Positions 34,801 through 49,800 of a DNA stretch of 64,000 nucleotides are shown in pieces (the stretch's first letter is position 1; every line of letters begins with the position of its first letter). Location of the stretch: assembly GCF_901933205.1 (NCBI RefSeq), contig NC_044573.1:112403702-112467701 (forward strand), written 5' to 3'. The DNA is from Camarhynchus parvulus (taxonomy: Eukaryota; Chordata; Aves; Passeriformes; Thraupidae). The notes beneath the pieces were generated by a model. It was not told the DNA's origin, did not search any database, and was given only the letters and a program-made list of their open reading frames with translations. Both the position numbers and the translations under genes were made by a program.

Positions 34801-37800
34801 TTAGAGATGAACAGGATTCACAACTCCAGGAGTGAAGGAGACCTTCCCAACTGGAAACTCCTTTCTGAAATGCTCCTGTTGCCATCAGAACAGCAAAGGA
34901 GCTGTGGGCAGGTGAGATCTCTGCCATTGGCCCTTTCAGGGATGCACAGCAAATGCAGGGAACCAAAACTGTCTCGCTGCAAATCTCAACTGAAACTTTC
35001 TCCATGACCGGTTTTGAGATTTCTATTAAAAAATCACAAATGAACACCTGAGGTAAGTCATTGCAAAAGGCAGTACTGCTTCCAAGAATTCTTTAAGAGC
35101 ACTTAGCAGCAATGTTAAAAAATATTAAAAATATTAAAAATATGAAGTGACCAAGGAGACAGAGGTGGTGGGAGCTGTGTGCTCCCCACACAGCACCTCC
35201 ATGGCACTGGGCACCTTCCACCTCTCCACTGCTCATCATCTAAATTAAAATATTAATCACTGCCAGGAACAATCTTCTTTGTTCCACCTTATTACCTGCA
35301 ACAGGGAGAAGTCCATTACCTTGCTATTACACACTGGATACTTGCAGATGTAAATCCTTTTATCACCTGACTTTTTTCTTCTAAAAAATACAGATTCTAC
35401 CCACACATTTAGGTCTGGGAAGCCACAGGGCTGTGAGGAAGCAGAGTATCAGCATCAGGGATTCCCCAGAGCTGCTGCTCCTCAAGCAGCACTGTTCATG
35501 TTTGACAGATGGATTACAATGACAAGTGCTGTTCAACCCACACCTGCAGTTAAAATCCAAATAATCAGGAGGTGGGGAAGGCCCTGGTACCACACAGCAG
35601 CCAGGGACCTGCCTGGGAGGGATTTCCAAATGTCTCTTCCTCATTTGTGATGACACACAAGGTCTTCCCAAGAGCTCCACATCAACCTCAAGTTCCAGGC
35701 CCCTCACTCCATCTGCTGCAGGTATTTAAATACTGACCTGGACACAAAGCGCCAGTCATGAATTTTGTGCTAATCTTTGCAAATAAATTTCAACTTTTCT
35801 GTAAAGTGAAGGTGACAGCTCCTCCAAGGGAGGAACTGAGGTGTGTGAGCTTACAACCATTAGTTAGAGGTGGCTGGAGGGAAAGGGGACTCAAGGGACT
35901 GAAGTTAAATCCCCAAGAGCTCAAACCAACCTATTTCTACCTTGAGAGGCACCACATCCTCCTCCAGCTTCACAGGAAGGGACAAGAGCACATGGAGCCA
36001 CACCTGAGAAATTCAGTTACCACAGAATCACCTGGGTTGGAAAAGAACTCCAGGACTGAGTCCAACTGTGCCCAATGCCACCCTGTCACCAGCCCAGGGC
36101 ACTGAGTGCCACATCCAGGCCTTCCTTGATACCTGCAAACCTCCCTGGGCAGCTCCCTGGGGGATTAACAAACACAGCCCGGGTGATTTCAGCTGGGGTG
36201 GAGGCTGAGGCAGCACCAAGGGACAACGTGGTTCTCCCACTCTGGCAAAGACACCAGGGCACCTGGGAGGGCTCTGGCTGTGCCAGGAACACTCCAGGGA
36301 ATGCTGAGCAGTGCCCACAGCAGCCACCTGATGGTGAGCGAGTGATGAGAGAGCTCTTGGAGAATGAGAGGCCTTTGGGTCATGGTCTGAGGATGGGAGA
36401 GTTGGCACCAGGGACTGGATGTATGGGAAAAACTGTTAGCACTGATCATGTCATCAATCTTGGCTGGTGGGATTAAAGCAATTCAATCACTTGGCTCTGC
36501 TGCCATGGTCCTGCCAAGCCCAGCTTGATCCCAACCAGGCTCCCAGACAGGAGCTGCACCTTCAGGGAGGAGTTTCTCCCACCTGGGCAGGAGCAGAGCC
36601 TCAGCCAGTGGGCCAAGGCTTCGTGGCACAGTTTGATCTGGTGGTTTGATTCCTGAGCCAGCACTCTCTGTATCAGCATGTGGGCAAAGTTCAGGAGATA
36701 ACTGGGGAGAGGAGCATTCCCATAAGATGGAGCATTTCCATAAGATGGAGTATTTCCCATAAGATGGAGCATTTCCATAAGGTGGAACATTTCCCGTAAG
36801 ATGGAACATTTCCCATAATACGGAATATTTCCATAAGATGGAGCATTTCCCATAAGATGAAGCATTTCCCATAAAATGGAGCATTTCCATAAAATGGAGT
36901 ATTTCCCATAAAATGGAGTATTTCCCATAAGATAGAGCATTTCCCACAAAATGGAGCATTTCCACAAAATGGAGCATTTCTATAAGATGAAGCATTTCCC
37001 ATAAGATGGAGCATTTCCATAAAATGGAATATTTCCCATAAAATGGAGCATTTCCCAAGTGCTGTGACCTGGATATGAAGGGACAGCCACTTTCCAAGAG
37101 CCCAGAATCCAACATGTTTATCCCAGACAACAACAGAGAATTCCAGACCTGCTGGGGCTGGAAGGGACCTCTGGAGACCCTCCAGTCCAACCAGGACCAC
37201 CTGGAGCAGGTGGGTTTGAAACATCACCAGAGAGGGAGACTCCACATCCTCCCTGGGCAGCTGTTCCAGGGCTCTGTCACCTCCATGGACAGAAGTTCTT
37301 CCCTATGAGGAGAAGCTCCTTGTGTTCCAGTTTGTGGCCTTCGCTCCTTGTCCTGTCACTGGCAGCACTGAGCAGAGGCTGGCACAATCTCTGGCACCCC
37401 CCTTGGAAATATCTGTGAGCACCATCAGCGTGGGGCAGCGACTGCTCACACACAGGCACTGAGGCCATTTCTGAAGCCAGAATATGGAACCTCCTCATCC
37501 TCCCCTCCCCAGCTGCCCTCAGCTCACAAACATCAGCGCAACTTCTATCCAGGGAGGTCTGACTGACCCACACTCCCCCCAGGGAAGGAGTTTCAGAAGT
37601 CACATGAAGCAGAGCTCAAATCTTTGTGTAAAAACAATCTCCGTGCAGAAAGAAGGCTCCAGGTTCCTGCTGACATCACCTACACTGTCACTAAGGTCCC
37701 CGCGACCAGAGCTTCAACACAAGCAGTTATTTCTTCCAGAAAAAAGAAATTTGATCATTTTGTTATTCCGGCAGCTAAACCTTACACAAGGCTCCCACAA

Positions 37801-40800
37801 ACAAAACAAAAGAAAATGAACAAAGGAACTATTTTAGTGATGTTTTATGCATACCAAGAGACAAGAGAGACAATAAGGTTTTTATTCATAAGGTACTAAG
37901 GGGAGAAAAAAAGGAAATGAAGCTCTAGCAAGAAAAAGAACTTCCTTCAGAGCTGTTCCCATGCAGCAGGAAAGTCTGCTCAGTGTCAGTTAATTCCAGG
38001 TTTGAGGGCTGATTTAATTCCCTGCCATTACATCTTTCATTTTCCAATATACTCAATTAACTCTGGTCCAGGCCTTTAGCAGCCCCTATTTTTAGGGAGG
38101 GCATCACATGAAGCAGCTGCATCTCCTCATGAATCCCATTGTCAGGAGCCCATCAGGTCCCACACCCAAAATCACAGCAGGGAAAAGTCTGGACTCCAGA
38201 CAGCCCAGTCTGCAATTGGAATTCTACTCTAAACCACCAAGGACATGAATTAAATATGTTCAAGTTCAATTACAGCCAATTAAATCAGTTTTCATGCATG
38301 TCTCACCCTACTTAAGCTATATTTGTTAGCTAGGAAATAAATACAGCACAGGAATCTGCTTTCACATAGACTGCTATTTATGAAACACAGAATTTGTCAC
38401 TACTTGCTGCAATGGTAATTTTGCCCTCAAATTACATAAAAATAAAATTCAAGTTAACACTTATCCTGGCTAATTTATACTCAGCAGATGGACAAAAGAG
38501 ATAATGTGAATTCATTCAGAAAAGCATCAGCTTTACCAAAGAGGAGGTGCTCTGCTGGGGAGGTCATTAAAGGATTCAGCCACCCAATTCACTGCCATGG
38601 AATCACTGAATCCCAGAAGGGTTTGGGTTGGGAAGGATCTTCCAGCTCAACTTGTTCCATGGGCAGGGACACTTTCCTCTGGACCAGGTTGCTCCAAAAG
38701 GACCCATGTGACAATTCACTGCTGGAAAACCTGTTTGTGTTCTTACAAACACAAAACAATCCCATTATTTCTGAGTGTCCCAAGCCAAGCTGCCCAGAGC
38801 AGAGAGCTCTGTCACTGCTGGCACCAGCAGTGCCACCCCACATGTGACCTCACATCATTGCTGCTTACAAAGGGCTGGGGACAGGCTGGGAGCCAGCCCT
38901 TGCTGGGTGACATTTCCAACAGGGAAGGGCTGATTAGGGACACACCTGTTCCCTCCCCAGGCTCCAGTGCTCCTGCAGGATGTTCCAATACTCAACAGGT
39001 GTTCATGAACAGCTGTCACACTGCTGGGGGTGTCCCCAGTTACTGAACAGCAAGCCACAGCAGAAAATTTCATTTATTAACCCCTCAGCATCAATAGAAA
39101 GCGTGGCAGCAGGTTCTGATCGTTGTTTACACCAAGTTCTAGCAGTCTGTAAGGCAACTCCTACACATCAGGGTCATGGCACAGTGGGATCATGAGAGAT
39201 CCTCCAGCTCCTGGAGGAAGTCAAGTATTGGAACACCAGATTTCCAGTTTCCACCCAAACTTTGAGTTCTCCAGCAAGTGAGATGAGTGGCAGAGCTCTC
39301 CAGTTCATCAGCAGGGAAAAAACTTGAAATAAAGGCCCATTGTTATGATATTGCCCTGAAGCATCACATTTATCAGGAAGTTTTATCACCCTTTGGAGCT
39401 GTTATTGATACTGCAACAGTCTAATCGACCTCACAGAAAAAGCCTGAGAAACAGGAATAATGTGCCTCTGAAAATGTGGAGACAACTGGAAGAATGTCAC
39501 ACAACACACCCAGAATCAACATTTCTTACTACCCAGAGCACTGGAATCTCCTGAGGCAGCACTGGAGGCTGTGAGACTTGTTTGGATGTTTCAGTTTGCT
39601 GTATTCTGCAAGAAGGTTCACAGACCCCAGAATGGTTTGGGTTGGAAGGGACCTCAGAGCCCATCCAGTGCCGCCCCTGCCATGGCAGGGACATTTCCAC
39701 TGTCCCAGGTGCTCCCAGCCCCAATGCCCAGCCTGGCCTTGGGCACTGCCAGGGATCCAGGGGCAGCCCCAGCTGCTCTGGGAATTCTCTGCCCACCCTG
39801 CCAGGGAACAATTCCTCATTCCCAAGATCCCATCCAGCCCTGCCCTCTGGCAGTGTGTGAAGAATTCCCTGGCTCCTGTCCCTCCCTGCCTTGTCCCCAG
39901 TCCCTCTGCAGCTCTCCTGGAGCCCCTTCAGGCCCTGGGTTGTGAGCGTCCCCACTGGTGCTGGGGACAAAAGGAGGTTGACATTGATCATAACAGGGAA
40001 AACTTGATCTGGGTGTTGGGGAAAAGCTGTGCTGCAGGTGGTGTGTGACTGAACAGAAATTCAGAGAGCTGCTGGCACTGTTGTCCCTGGGGCAATGAGA
40101 GACCCCAGAGAGCCCAAATGACCACAGCCCTGCTGTGGGGTGACAAACACAGAGTCTGTGCTGCACAGGCTGCCTCAGCCTTGCTGCTGGTCCTGGGTGC
40201 CAGGGCAGGACCTGAGGAGGGGATCCCATTTCCCAGTGTGCCAGAGCTGCTCTGGATCCCATCAAAAGCCCTGCAGCCAGGGGAGATTCCTGCTGGATGA
40301 GGTCTCCTTATGATCCTCAGAGCATCTGGAAGCTTTGAAAGAGCTTCTAACCCTGCAGGTGGGCGAGAGGCAGAAAGAGCAGGCAACAGAGGTGCTGTGA
40401 GAAGTTCTGCTCTGAGCAAGCGCAGGTGCTGTCACCCAGCAGCTGCCAGAGGTGACACAAGGACTGTCAGTGCTGTGGTTTGGCACCCTGGGGCCTGTGG
40501 GGCTGCTGCTCCAGCTGCTAACAGAGCTCTGCAGTAACCTCAGCTCTTTTCCTGTAAATCCTGGTGTTGCTCTCTGACACAGCCCATGGCTGGGCTGGAG
40601 CTTGGAACAATCTGGGAAGGTGTCCCTGCCCATGGCAGGGGGTGGAGTAAGGAATATATTAAATGTTCCTTCCAACCCAATCCATTCTGTCATTCCATGA
40701 CCCAAACCCAGGCAGCTCCATCTCCTGTTCTCTGGCTGGGTCAAGGGCTCAAGCACACTGGGACACATCCCTGAGGCTGGGGACACGTCCCTGGGGCTGG

Positions 40801-43800
40801 GGACACTTCCCTGGGGCTGGGGACACGTCCCTGGGGCTGGGGACACTTCCCTGGGGCTGGGGACACGTCCCTGGGGCTGGGGACACGTCCCTGGGGCTGG
40901 GGACACGTCCCTGGGGCTGGGGACATGTCCCTGGGGCCGGGGACACGTCCCTGGGGCTGGGGACATGTCCCTGGGGCTGGGAACACTTCCCTAACACTGG
41001 GGACACATCCCTAAGGTTGGGACACATCCTCATGGCACATGGCCACCTCAGCTGAGCACACACTGCCAGCCTAATGCTGTTGCAGGTTTCTGAGCCCCTC
41101 TGAAGGAGCACACAGCATTTCTGCTCGCTGAAACAGGAATGAGACACAGCAGACTTCCCAGAGAACTCACACTCCTGGTCCATGCTGTCCTGCACAGACC
41201 CAGAGGAAGCACAAATCCCAAAGAACTAGACAGGATTTACTTCTGCTTTTGCCAGAGATGTGTGTAGCCAAAATAACGAACTAAGTAACTTTGTTGCCTA
41301 CTGGGAAGATCAAAAGTTCCCTGGAGATGAAAGCCCTTCCCAGCACACTCAAGGAATCAGGAGTGTTGGAGGGACTACTTTAACCAGCAGACAGCTGTGC
41401 TGAGGCTCCACGTCTGAGCCCCCTCTTGAGTGACAGAGGCACACACACGTCCTGCCACGTGCACAGGGATGGAGGTGACAGCTCAACTTCCAAGGAGCTC
41501 CTAATCCCACTTGGAGAAGGGAGAGGAGAGGAGGGATTAGACACAGCCTGCAGCAAGCTTTGGAAGGTGTGAAATCAATGCTGCTACCTGAGGAACTGGA
41601 AACTTCTAGGTACTGCTACCAGCATTCCAATGACCTGAGTTCAGGCATTTATTACAGATCTGCAGTAATGAAAGTGCAAAGCAGTGCCCTCACTGCATGC
41701 CAGGTGTCACCTCCTGCCCTCAGGGAAGTCACCTGCCACGGGGATTTGGTGGTGAGGAAGAACAGGTACAATGGCCTGGTTGGAAGGGCAGGAGATGGCA
41801 CATAAATATGTCAGACACCAATAGGTGAGTTCCTACTTCCAGGTGCCCAAAGTCAGTAACTGAGCACCTGAAGGGAAATGTAAAATCACCTTTAGTGTAG
41901 AAGATTACAATGGTGAGACCTGAAAGGAAATATAAAATCATCTTTAGTGTAGAAGATTACAATGCTGGTGAGACCCACTTAAGACACAACCATCTCAGGG
42001 GCAGAAAAACTTATTTGGGACCAGGTACAGCCCGTTCAGGGAAAGTTGTCAGGAAACAGAGGCAAGACTTTGCTCTCATAAGGTGCAGATGGCATAGTCC
42101 AGTCTTCCAGAACCTTCCATAAATCCCGTAGCTGGTACCATCCCCTGACCCAGGCCAGGTCAGCCACCCACCTGGACATGCTGAGATGACACCTGAGCCC
42201 ACCAGAGCACCACCCACCTTTGGAACCAGGCTTTTAAGGGTTCTGAAGCTCAGATCTGAGGCCAGGACAGCTGGCCCAAGCATGATGCTGATCCCAGCAC
42301 CAAAGGAACTCCCAGCACACCCAGCAGCAGCAGCATGCCACACCAGAGCCATGGTTTGTGGAAGAGGCCATTTCCAGCACTCCTCCTAGTCCAGGAACAG
42401 CTTCAGTGGATCCAAACATGAAAGCACACCAGTTTGAGAAGCATCCTTGAGGCAAAAGCTGTACAGGAATGGATCTAACTGTAGAAATTCCATACCTGTT
42501 AGCTCTCAGGAAAGCAGGTGTCTCTCTGGGAGCACTAAGTCAGATTTTGGAAATGCAAGACACAAACGAGTGCTTCTCCAGGTTGCAGAGAACAGACACA
42601 ATCCCAGTGGGAGAGAAAGCCTGGAGTTGTTTTAGCTACAGAACAGAACCAAAACATGCAGAGACTTTAGTTAAACCCACACAAGACTTGTAGTCAAACC
42701 CACACAGAGAGAGAGGAAAACCCACACAGCTGAGCTGCACCGAAACACCAGACGTTCAAGACAACTTGCAAGAGCAGCTCTGGTCTCTTCCCTGTTCTCC
42801 AGGGCCAGCCAGGGAATTCCCTCAGCACCAGGAATTTGCCAAGCTGGTTTTTCACAAAGCTTTTCTCAAGCTTTGTGAAAGAGTTACACAAACCAAGGCT
42901 GAAATCTTTCTCTACTTTTTGCTCTTTTTGGTGGCACAACAGGCTGCCACTGCTGGAGAATCCGTGCAGCCTGCTCTGCTCTGGTGTGCTGTCTGGGCAT
43001 TTCTCAAAGCCAGGTGGGATGAATTTTGCTGAATTCCCTCAGCACCAGGAATTTGCCAAGCTGGTTTTTCACAAAGCATTTCTCAAGCCCCTTAGCCACT
43101 TGCAAGAGTTACACAAACCAAGGCTGAAATCCTTCTCTACTTTTTGCTCCATGACTTTTTGATGGCACAACAGGCTGCCACTGCTGGAGAATCCGTACAA
43201 CCTGCTCTGCTCTTGAGTCCTGTCTGGGCATTTCTCGAGGCCAGGTGGGATGAATTTTGCTGGCAGAGCAGCCCTCTCCCAGCCACCATCCTTCCTGAGG
43301 CTCTCCAGCTCACCAACAAGCAGGGACACGCTGGCTTTCCATGCTCCAGGGAGGAGGAGCAGGGAGCAAGCTGTGGGTACCCAGGGTGGGGATACCCACG
43401 CCCTGCTCCGGGGCTGCAGGGACAGGGAGCAGGGCCTGCCAAGGCAAAGCCCTTCCCAGGCAGCACTGCTGGACCTCAGGCAGCAACATCTGCCTTAATT
43501 CTTCAAGCTAGGGTTGATTCTTCCTATTCCCTGATGAGGTTTTCATCAATAGGCTCTCAATCGATGCCCTAATTAAATATCAGTATTGACTTGGAGAGTG
43601 GAAAAGATCAAGTGTGTTCTCAGGGTAAAGAGAATTGGTGAATCACAGGATGGTTTAGATGGAAAGGGACCTTAAAGCTCACCCCATTTCACATCCTGCT
43701 ATGTGCAGGAACTGCTTCCACTAACCCAGGGTGCTGCAAGTCCAACCTGGCCTCGGACAGCTCCAGGGATGCAGGGGCAGCCACAGCTTCTCTGGGCAAC

Positions 43801-46800
43801 CTGTGCCAGGGCCTGCCCGCCCTCACAGGGAAGAAAACCTTCTGCAAGAGCACAACAGATTTTCTTTCAAAAGACAAAAACCAAGGAGTCAAGAGGAAAT
43901 CACTTCTCTGCACCTCCCAGTTGTGTTTATCACTCAACAAGGCACTAAAAACTAATCATTGGCTACTTGAAACGACGGCTGTGTTCCTGCTTAGGCATTC
44001 ATGAACAAGTTTCTAGCAACACCAACAGACATTTTGTTTGGCCTTGAAAATTCACAAGCAGCCCACAGATCACGAAGCCTGCGCTCCAAATCTGTACACA
44101 CATTACCCCAGAAAATATCAGTGACTTCCTAACTCTTCATCTCTGTCACTGCTGAAGTGACAGCTCAGTCCCTTCCTGGAAACAGAGCTGGCTTAACTGG
44201 AGCAGCCAACCTGGGCACGCTGCAGGGCTCCTGATTGTGCTCAGCACATTTGGGGAGCAGCTGCCCTCTGAGTTTCAGCTGCACATCACCAACATGTCAG
44301 AGCAAGGACAGAGGAGCAGCAGGGCTGCCAGCACAGCACTGGGCTCAAGGAAGCAGCTCTGCAGTGTTCACGTCCTTCCCTGACCGGCTTTGCCTGAGGC
44401 AGCAACAGCAGCAGGAGAGGAGAGAGCCCAGTTTGGGGTTTGTTTCATACTGGGGGCAGGGAGGAGGGAAGGCCAGGCACTGGAACTGCTGCCAACAGGT
44501 CTGTTAATGTGGAACTGCAACCAGAAAGCAAATTTTCATGGGGAACTTCTCAGGCCCAGGGCAGTGCCCGTCCCCTGTGCTGGCACTGCTGGGGCACCTC
44601 CAGTGCTGGGGGCAGCTCTGGGCCCCTCCTGCCAGGACAGACCTGCAGGGGCTGCAGCGTGTCCAGGGAAGGGAACGGAGCTGGGGAGGGAATGGAGCCC
44701 CAGGAGGGGCTGAGGGAGCTGGGAAGGGGCTCAGCCTGGAGCAAAGGAGGCTCAGGGGGGACCTTGTGGCTCTGCACAAGTCCCTGCCAGGAGGGGACAG
44801 CCAGGGGGGGTCGGGCTCTGCTCCCAGGGAACAGGGACAGGCCAAGGGGAAATGGCCTCAGGCTGGGCCAGGGCAGGCTCAGGGTGGACACCAGGAGGAA
44901 TTTCTGCATGGAAAGGGTGCTCAGGCCTTGGCAGGGGCTGCCCAGGGAGGTTTGCAGTGCCCATCCCTGCAGGTGTCACCTGGATGTGGCACTGAGTGCC
45001 CTGGGCTGGGGACAAGGTGGGCACTGGGCACAGCTGGGACTGGATGGGCTGGGAGGGATTTTCCAGCCTCAGGGATCCTGGAATTCTGAGTACAAGCACC
45101 ACCTCCTCTGCTGTTTCCATGGCCCCTGCTGCCCTATCACTCCACCAGCACGGATTTGGAGGGTAACCTGAGGAGCCCCATCAGGGAACTGATCCAGCTC
45201 AGCTGAAAAAACAGCCACGTTACACAAAGAAGTTTGCAGCCAGCTCAGTTCCTCAGCTCCTCACCACAGCCATCCCCAGCTTCTCATCAGCTCTGTGAGG
45301 CGTGTGCAAAACTGCTGCTCATTATTCACTGCCCTACATGAGAAAAAAATCCCCAAACACTCACACACAAAAGCCCCCAAAAAAAACCCTACAAAAGAAA
45401 ACCAAAACCAAACCACCCTTTTTGTACAGCACCACACGAGTCCAGCTCGCTCTGTAACCCTTCCCCTGGGTGTCCCAGCAGACAGAGGAGAGGAGAACCC
45501 CCCTCCAGGCCAGACAATGCTTGTCCAGCCTCCAGCAGCCCAGAGCCCAGGGGATTCCCAGGCTCCAGCCTGCATCCAGAGCACTGCATTCAATGCCCAC
45601 CTACAGATCCACTTCCATTTTCTACTTTCATTCTGAACCCACCCATCTTTTCCTCTCCAGAATTCCCCTGGCAGCCAGTTCTGCAGCACAGCCACCTCCA
45701 AGTGGAAATGACTTTGGCCTCTCCTGCTCTCTGATGGGTTCAGGTCATGGAAATGACTGAGCAGGAGTTGGGATCAGGGGGCTTTGCTGGGCCAGGGTTT
45801 ATTGGGATTTTTCCTTGTCTAATTCACCTGCTCCATGCCAGCAGTCAGAAGCAGATTGAACCCACAGCCTGGGCACAACATAAACACAACTCACTGCTGC
45901 TGCTGCTCCTGTAGATATGACACAAAAAAGGGATATAATGATGGAATTATGGAATAAGCCCAGGGTTTATTGGGATTTTTCCTTGTCTAATTCACCTGCT
46001 CCATGCCAGCAGTCAGAAGCAGACTGAGCCCACAGCCTGGGCACAACATAAACACAACTCACTGCTGCTGCTGCTCCTGTAGATATGACACAAAAAAGGG
46101 ATATAATGATGGAATTATGGAATAAGCCCAGGGTTTATTGGGATTTTTCCTTGTCTAATTCACCTGCTCCATGCCAGCAGTCAGAAGCAGACTGAGCCCA
46201 CAGCCTGGGCACAACATGAACACAACTCACAGCTGCTGCTGCTCCTGTAGGCAGGACACAAAAACGGGATACAATGATGGAATTGTGGAATGGTTTGGCT
46301 TGGAAGGGACCTTGAAGCTGATTCCATTTCACCCCCTGCCATGGGCAGAGACCTTCCACTAGACCATGATGCTCCAAGTGCTGTCCAACCTGGCCTGGAA
46401 CAGCCACAACTTCTGGGAACAGGCAAGCCAGTACTTCCCACTGGTGTAGTAACCCCTGCTTTATCTGAATCCTGAAATCACTTGTTTTTCAAACTTCATT
46501 GCAACCCCTGCACAGCAACAGCATCTTCACCACTCAAACCATCATTTGTTTCCCAAATCTGGCAAGTTTTTCCCCATTCTCTACCTGGGATCCCTCTTTC
46601 CTTCTGACATTAATATATCACAATCCTGAATGAACAAATCCACCCAGGATGCACAAACAAGCTTGGATTTATTACCTGAGGACTCTTGAGGACTAATTTT
46701 AAAAACTTCAGTGCCCCAATGTGCCAATATGAAGCAATTTCAAAGCAAGTGGTTCCAACTCAAACCCAATTACAATAAAGGCAAAAGAAAGAATTAAAAA

Positions 46801-49800
46801 ATAATTATTTAACCCAAGTAGTTTTCCTATACTTTCACATTTAAAACAACAGTTTTGCATGCTCTTAGCACAGCTTTGGTTGTGCTCAAAATAAAACAAA
46901 CCTCAAAAATCACTGGGTTTTATCTCTGGATTTGTACATTTGCAGCCAGGTGAGTAAAGCTCAAGAACACAAAATACAGCTGGCACCTCCAGGAGGGATA
47001 AAGATGCAGGGAAGTTTTACCTTCCATCAGGAACATTGGGGGAAATCTCCCAATACTCACACACCCTTTGTTCTCCTGAGCTGTTACTAGAGATTTCATG
47101 GGAAAACATTTTTTGTGACTCATCTCCATTTGCATTGGACTTAGTCAGACAGCAGTGATTACATGCTTAGGCTCAGTTCTGGCATTCAAATCTTTCAGCA
47201 GCCATCCTGGCCAGAAGAGCCTCCCTCCCCTCCCTACCTGTTCCCAGGTGCCAAAGGTTGGACCCTCAGGAGCTCCACAAAGTGGGCACAGCTCCTATGG
47301 ATCCTTTATGCACAGCTCACTTCAAACCATCAACAACCTGACACACTGAGTGCCAATAAAGAGATATTAAAAAATAAGATCTCAGGGATATGCTGCCTGG
47401 AAGTTACTCATCCTAACATTTTTAACATTTAAAACAAAAACAATCTGCTGGTAGCAGGGAGAGCACTAAAATGAGGAGGAGCAGCAGCAGTGCCAGAGGG
47501 GCAGCTGCACCCACTCACTGACCCTCGAGCACAACTGAGAAGTCATCACAGTTCTCAAAACCAAATACCATAAAAATTATTTTTGCACCAAAAAATCACT
47601 GAAGAACAGTTAAAATTTAAAATTATTTGTGATGGGCTAAGCCTTCCAAGGTTTATTCCTTTTGTACCTGCAAAGAGCAGGGCAGGGCTGGAGGCCCAGG
47701 CCCTGGCCTCCCCAGGGAGGTTACCATGACTCTGGGATTTCTTGCAGAAATGCCATCTGCAATATTTATAGTGCCTGAGAAGGGGCAATGAAATCACTCA
47801 CGCTGGCACCTCAGCACATCCAGGAGCTTAACTGCTGCTTTAGCAGGAAATATTAGATTGAAGTGACTCAAAGTCAAAGTGAGAGTATGTCAAATTACAG
47901 GGCCAGTAAGTTATCTCCCAGCAGCCATCATGGAGCAGGATCAATGTGCAAAGATGAAATGTGAAGTGATAGAAGTTACTGACATGAAGCAGAAACGCTC
48001 TGTTAGGGTGTCTTCCCTTACATATGCAATCAGGACTTTGGTTTTAGAGAATTAAAATCTTTTCCCCATGCCTCCTCCTTAGACAGAGGCCAGTTTCAAC
48101 ATTCCTTGAGATCCTTCTTTTCATTACAAAGTAAAGACTGAGCCTTCAGTGCTTGAGGGGAACCTACAGAAGAGCTCAGAGGCACTTTGGACAAGGCCTG
48201 GAGGGACAGGACACAGGGAATGGCTCCCACTGCCAGAGGGCAGGGATGGATGGGATCCTGGGAATGGGGAATTGTTCCCTGGCAGGGTGGGGAGGGGCTG
48301 GGATGGAATTCCCAGAGAGCTGTGGCTGCCCCTGCATCCCTGGCAGTGCCCAAGGCCAGGCTGGGCATTGGAGCACCCTGGGACAGTGGGAGGTGTCCTT
48401 GCCATGGCAGGGGTGGCACTGGGTGGGCCCTGAGGTCCCTTGCCACCCAAACCATTCCAGGATTCCATGGGTCTGTCCCTGCCTCCAGCCCCCACCAAAC
48501 ACCCCAGTACATTTTACGTGTGTCCCAGGCTGTTGGCAGAGCTGTGAGCAAACCCAGGGCAGGGACCAGAGCTGCTGGGGTTATTCAAACACAGGAGAGC
48601 CTCAGCCAAGGATCCAGTCACCTCCCGTCACCCACTGTGTACACAGGGCTTTGGAAACCACATTTCCTTGTTGCTACAGGTCAAAGACTCCATGGGAGGC
48701 TTTCCCTGAAACTCTGATCTTCCAGCTGCAAGACCAAGCAGAGCTGCAGGGCTGGGATTCCCCAGAGCAGGGACCCCCGTGGAAAACCCCTTTCCAGGTT
48801 CCTGGATTGCCACTGCTGCTGCAGGGCCAACCTGGGCAAGTGTGAGAGCTGCTGTCAGCAGGGGGAATTCGAAATCCCATTTTCAGCCACATTGCTGCAC
48901 TGTTTGGGATAATGCAGAGAGAACTGAGGAGACCTGGATAAAACCCAGGTGTTTGGATTCTTCCCTCAGGGATGGGCTGTTTTTCCCAAGGTGCTAATGG
49001 AGAATCACCCTTACAACTGACATTGTCTGGACAGGACACTTCCCTCCAGGTTTCCACATTAACTTACAGAAGGACTATGGAAACAACACATTTAAGGCAT
49101 CTTTGGGCAGTTAAACACCACACAGAAAATCAATTTGTACCCCAACACCTGCCAAATTCCACTGTGAAGACACACACCTGCCACAGCTACCATCACCAGA
49201 CATTCAGTTCAGAAATCAGGGAATAAAACATCTCTGCCCTCCAGTTTAGGCACTCCAGAAACAAACAGCCGCTGGTCCCACTGGTGGGAAACACTTCCAA
49301 AATCTGCACATGCACAATTCCTACTCAGCTTAGTGATACTCCTCTTGAAGGCCCCAAAACTGCACAGTTAGACCAGCAACTAATACTAATTACTAAACAA
49401 CTAATTATTAAAAGCACGAGTTGTTGGAGCAGGAGCCACTGTGCCTGCTGACTTTTTAACTATGACGTTGACTATTTTTAACTTTGAGAATTGAAATAAA
49501 CCTTCCCAACGAACTCCAAAGGCAAGGAATGTCATGTGATCCCAGCAAGGATCTGCCAAGCAGTGCCAAAATACACCCTGGCCACAGCAGCAAACCCATC
49601 TGGCCTCCCAGAGCCAGGCTATGCCATGGGAAGGGACAACATTAACTGTCACACAGTGCCCCAAAAATTCAGCAAAATGCCAAGTTGAGGTCCTGAGAGG
49701 TTTTGGAAAATAATTTTCTCTTAGCTGTCACAGATTTTTTTTTTCACTTTAAATTTCCCAAGCCTTGCTTAAGAGAGTATTTTTATGTGTTATAGTCTGA

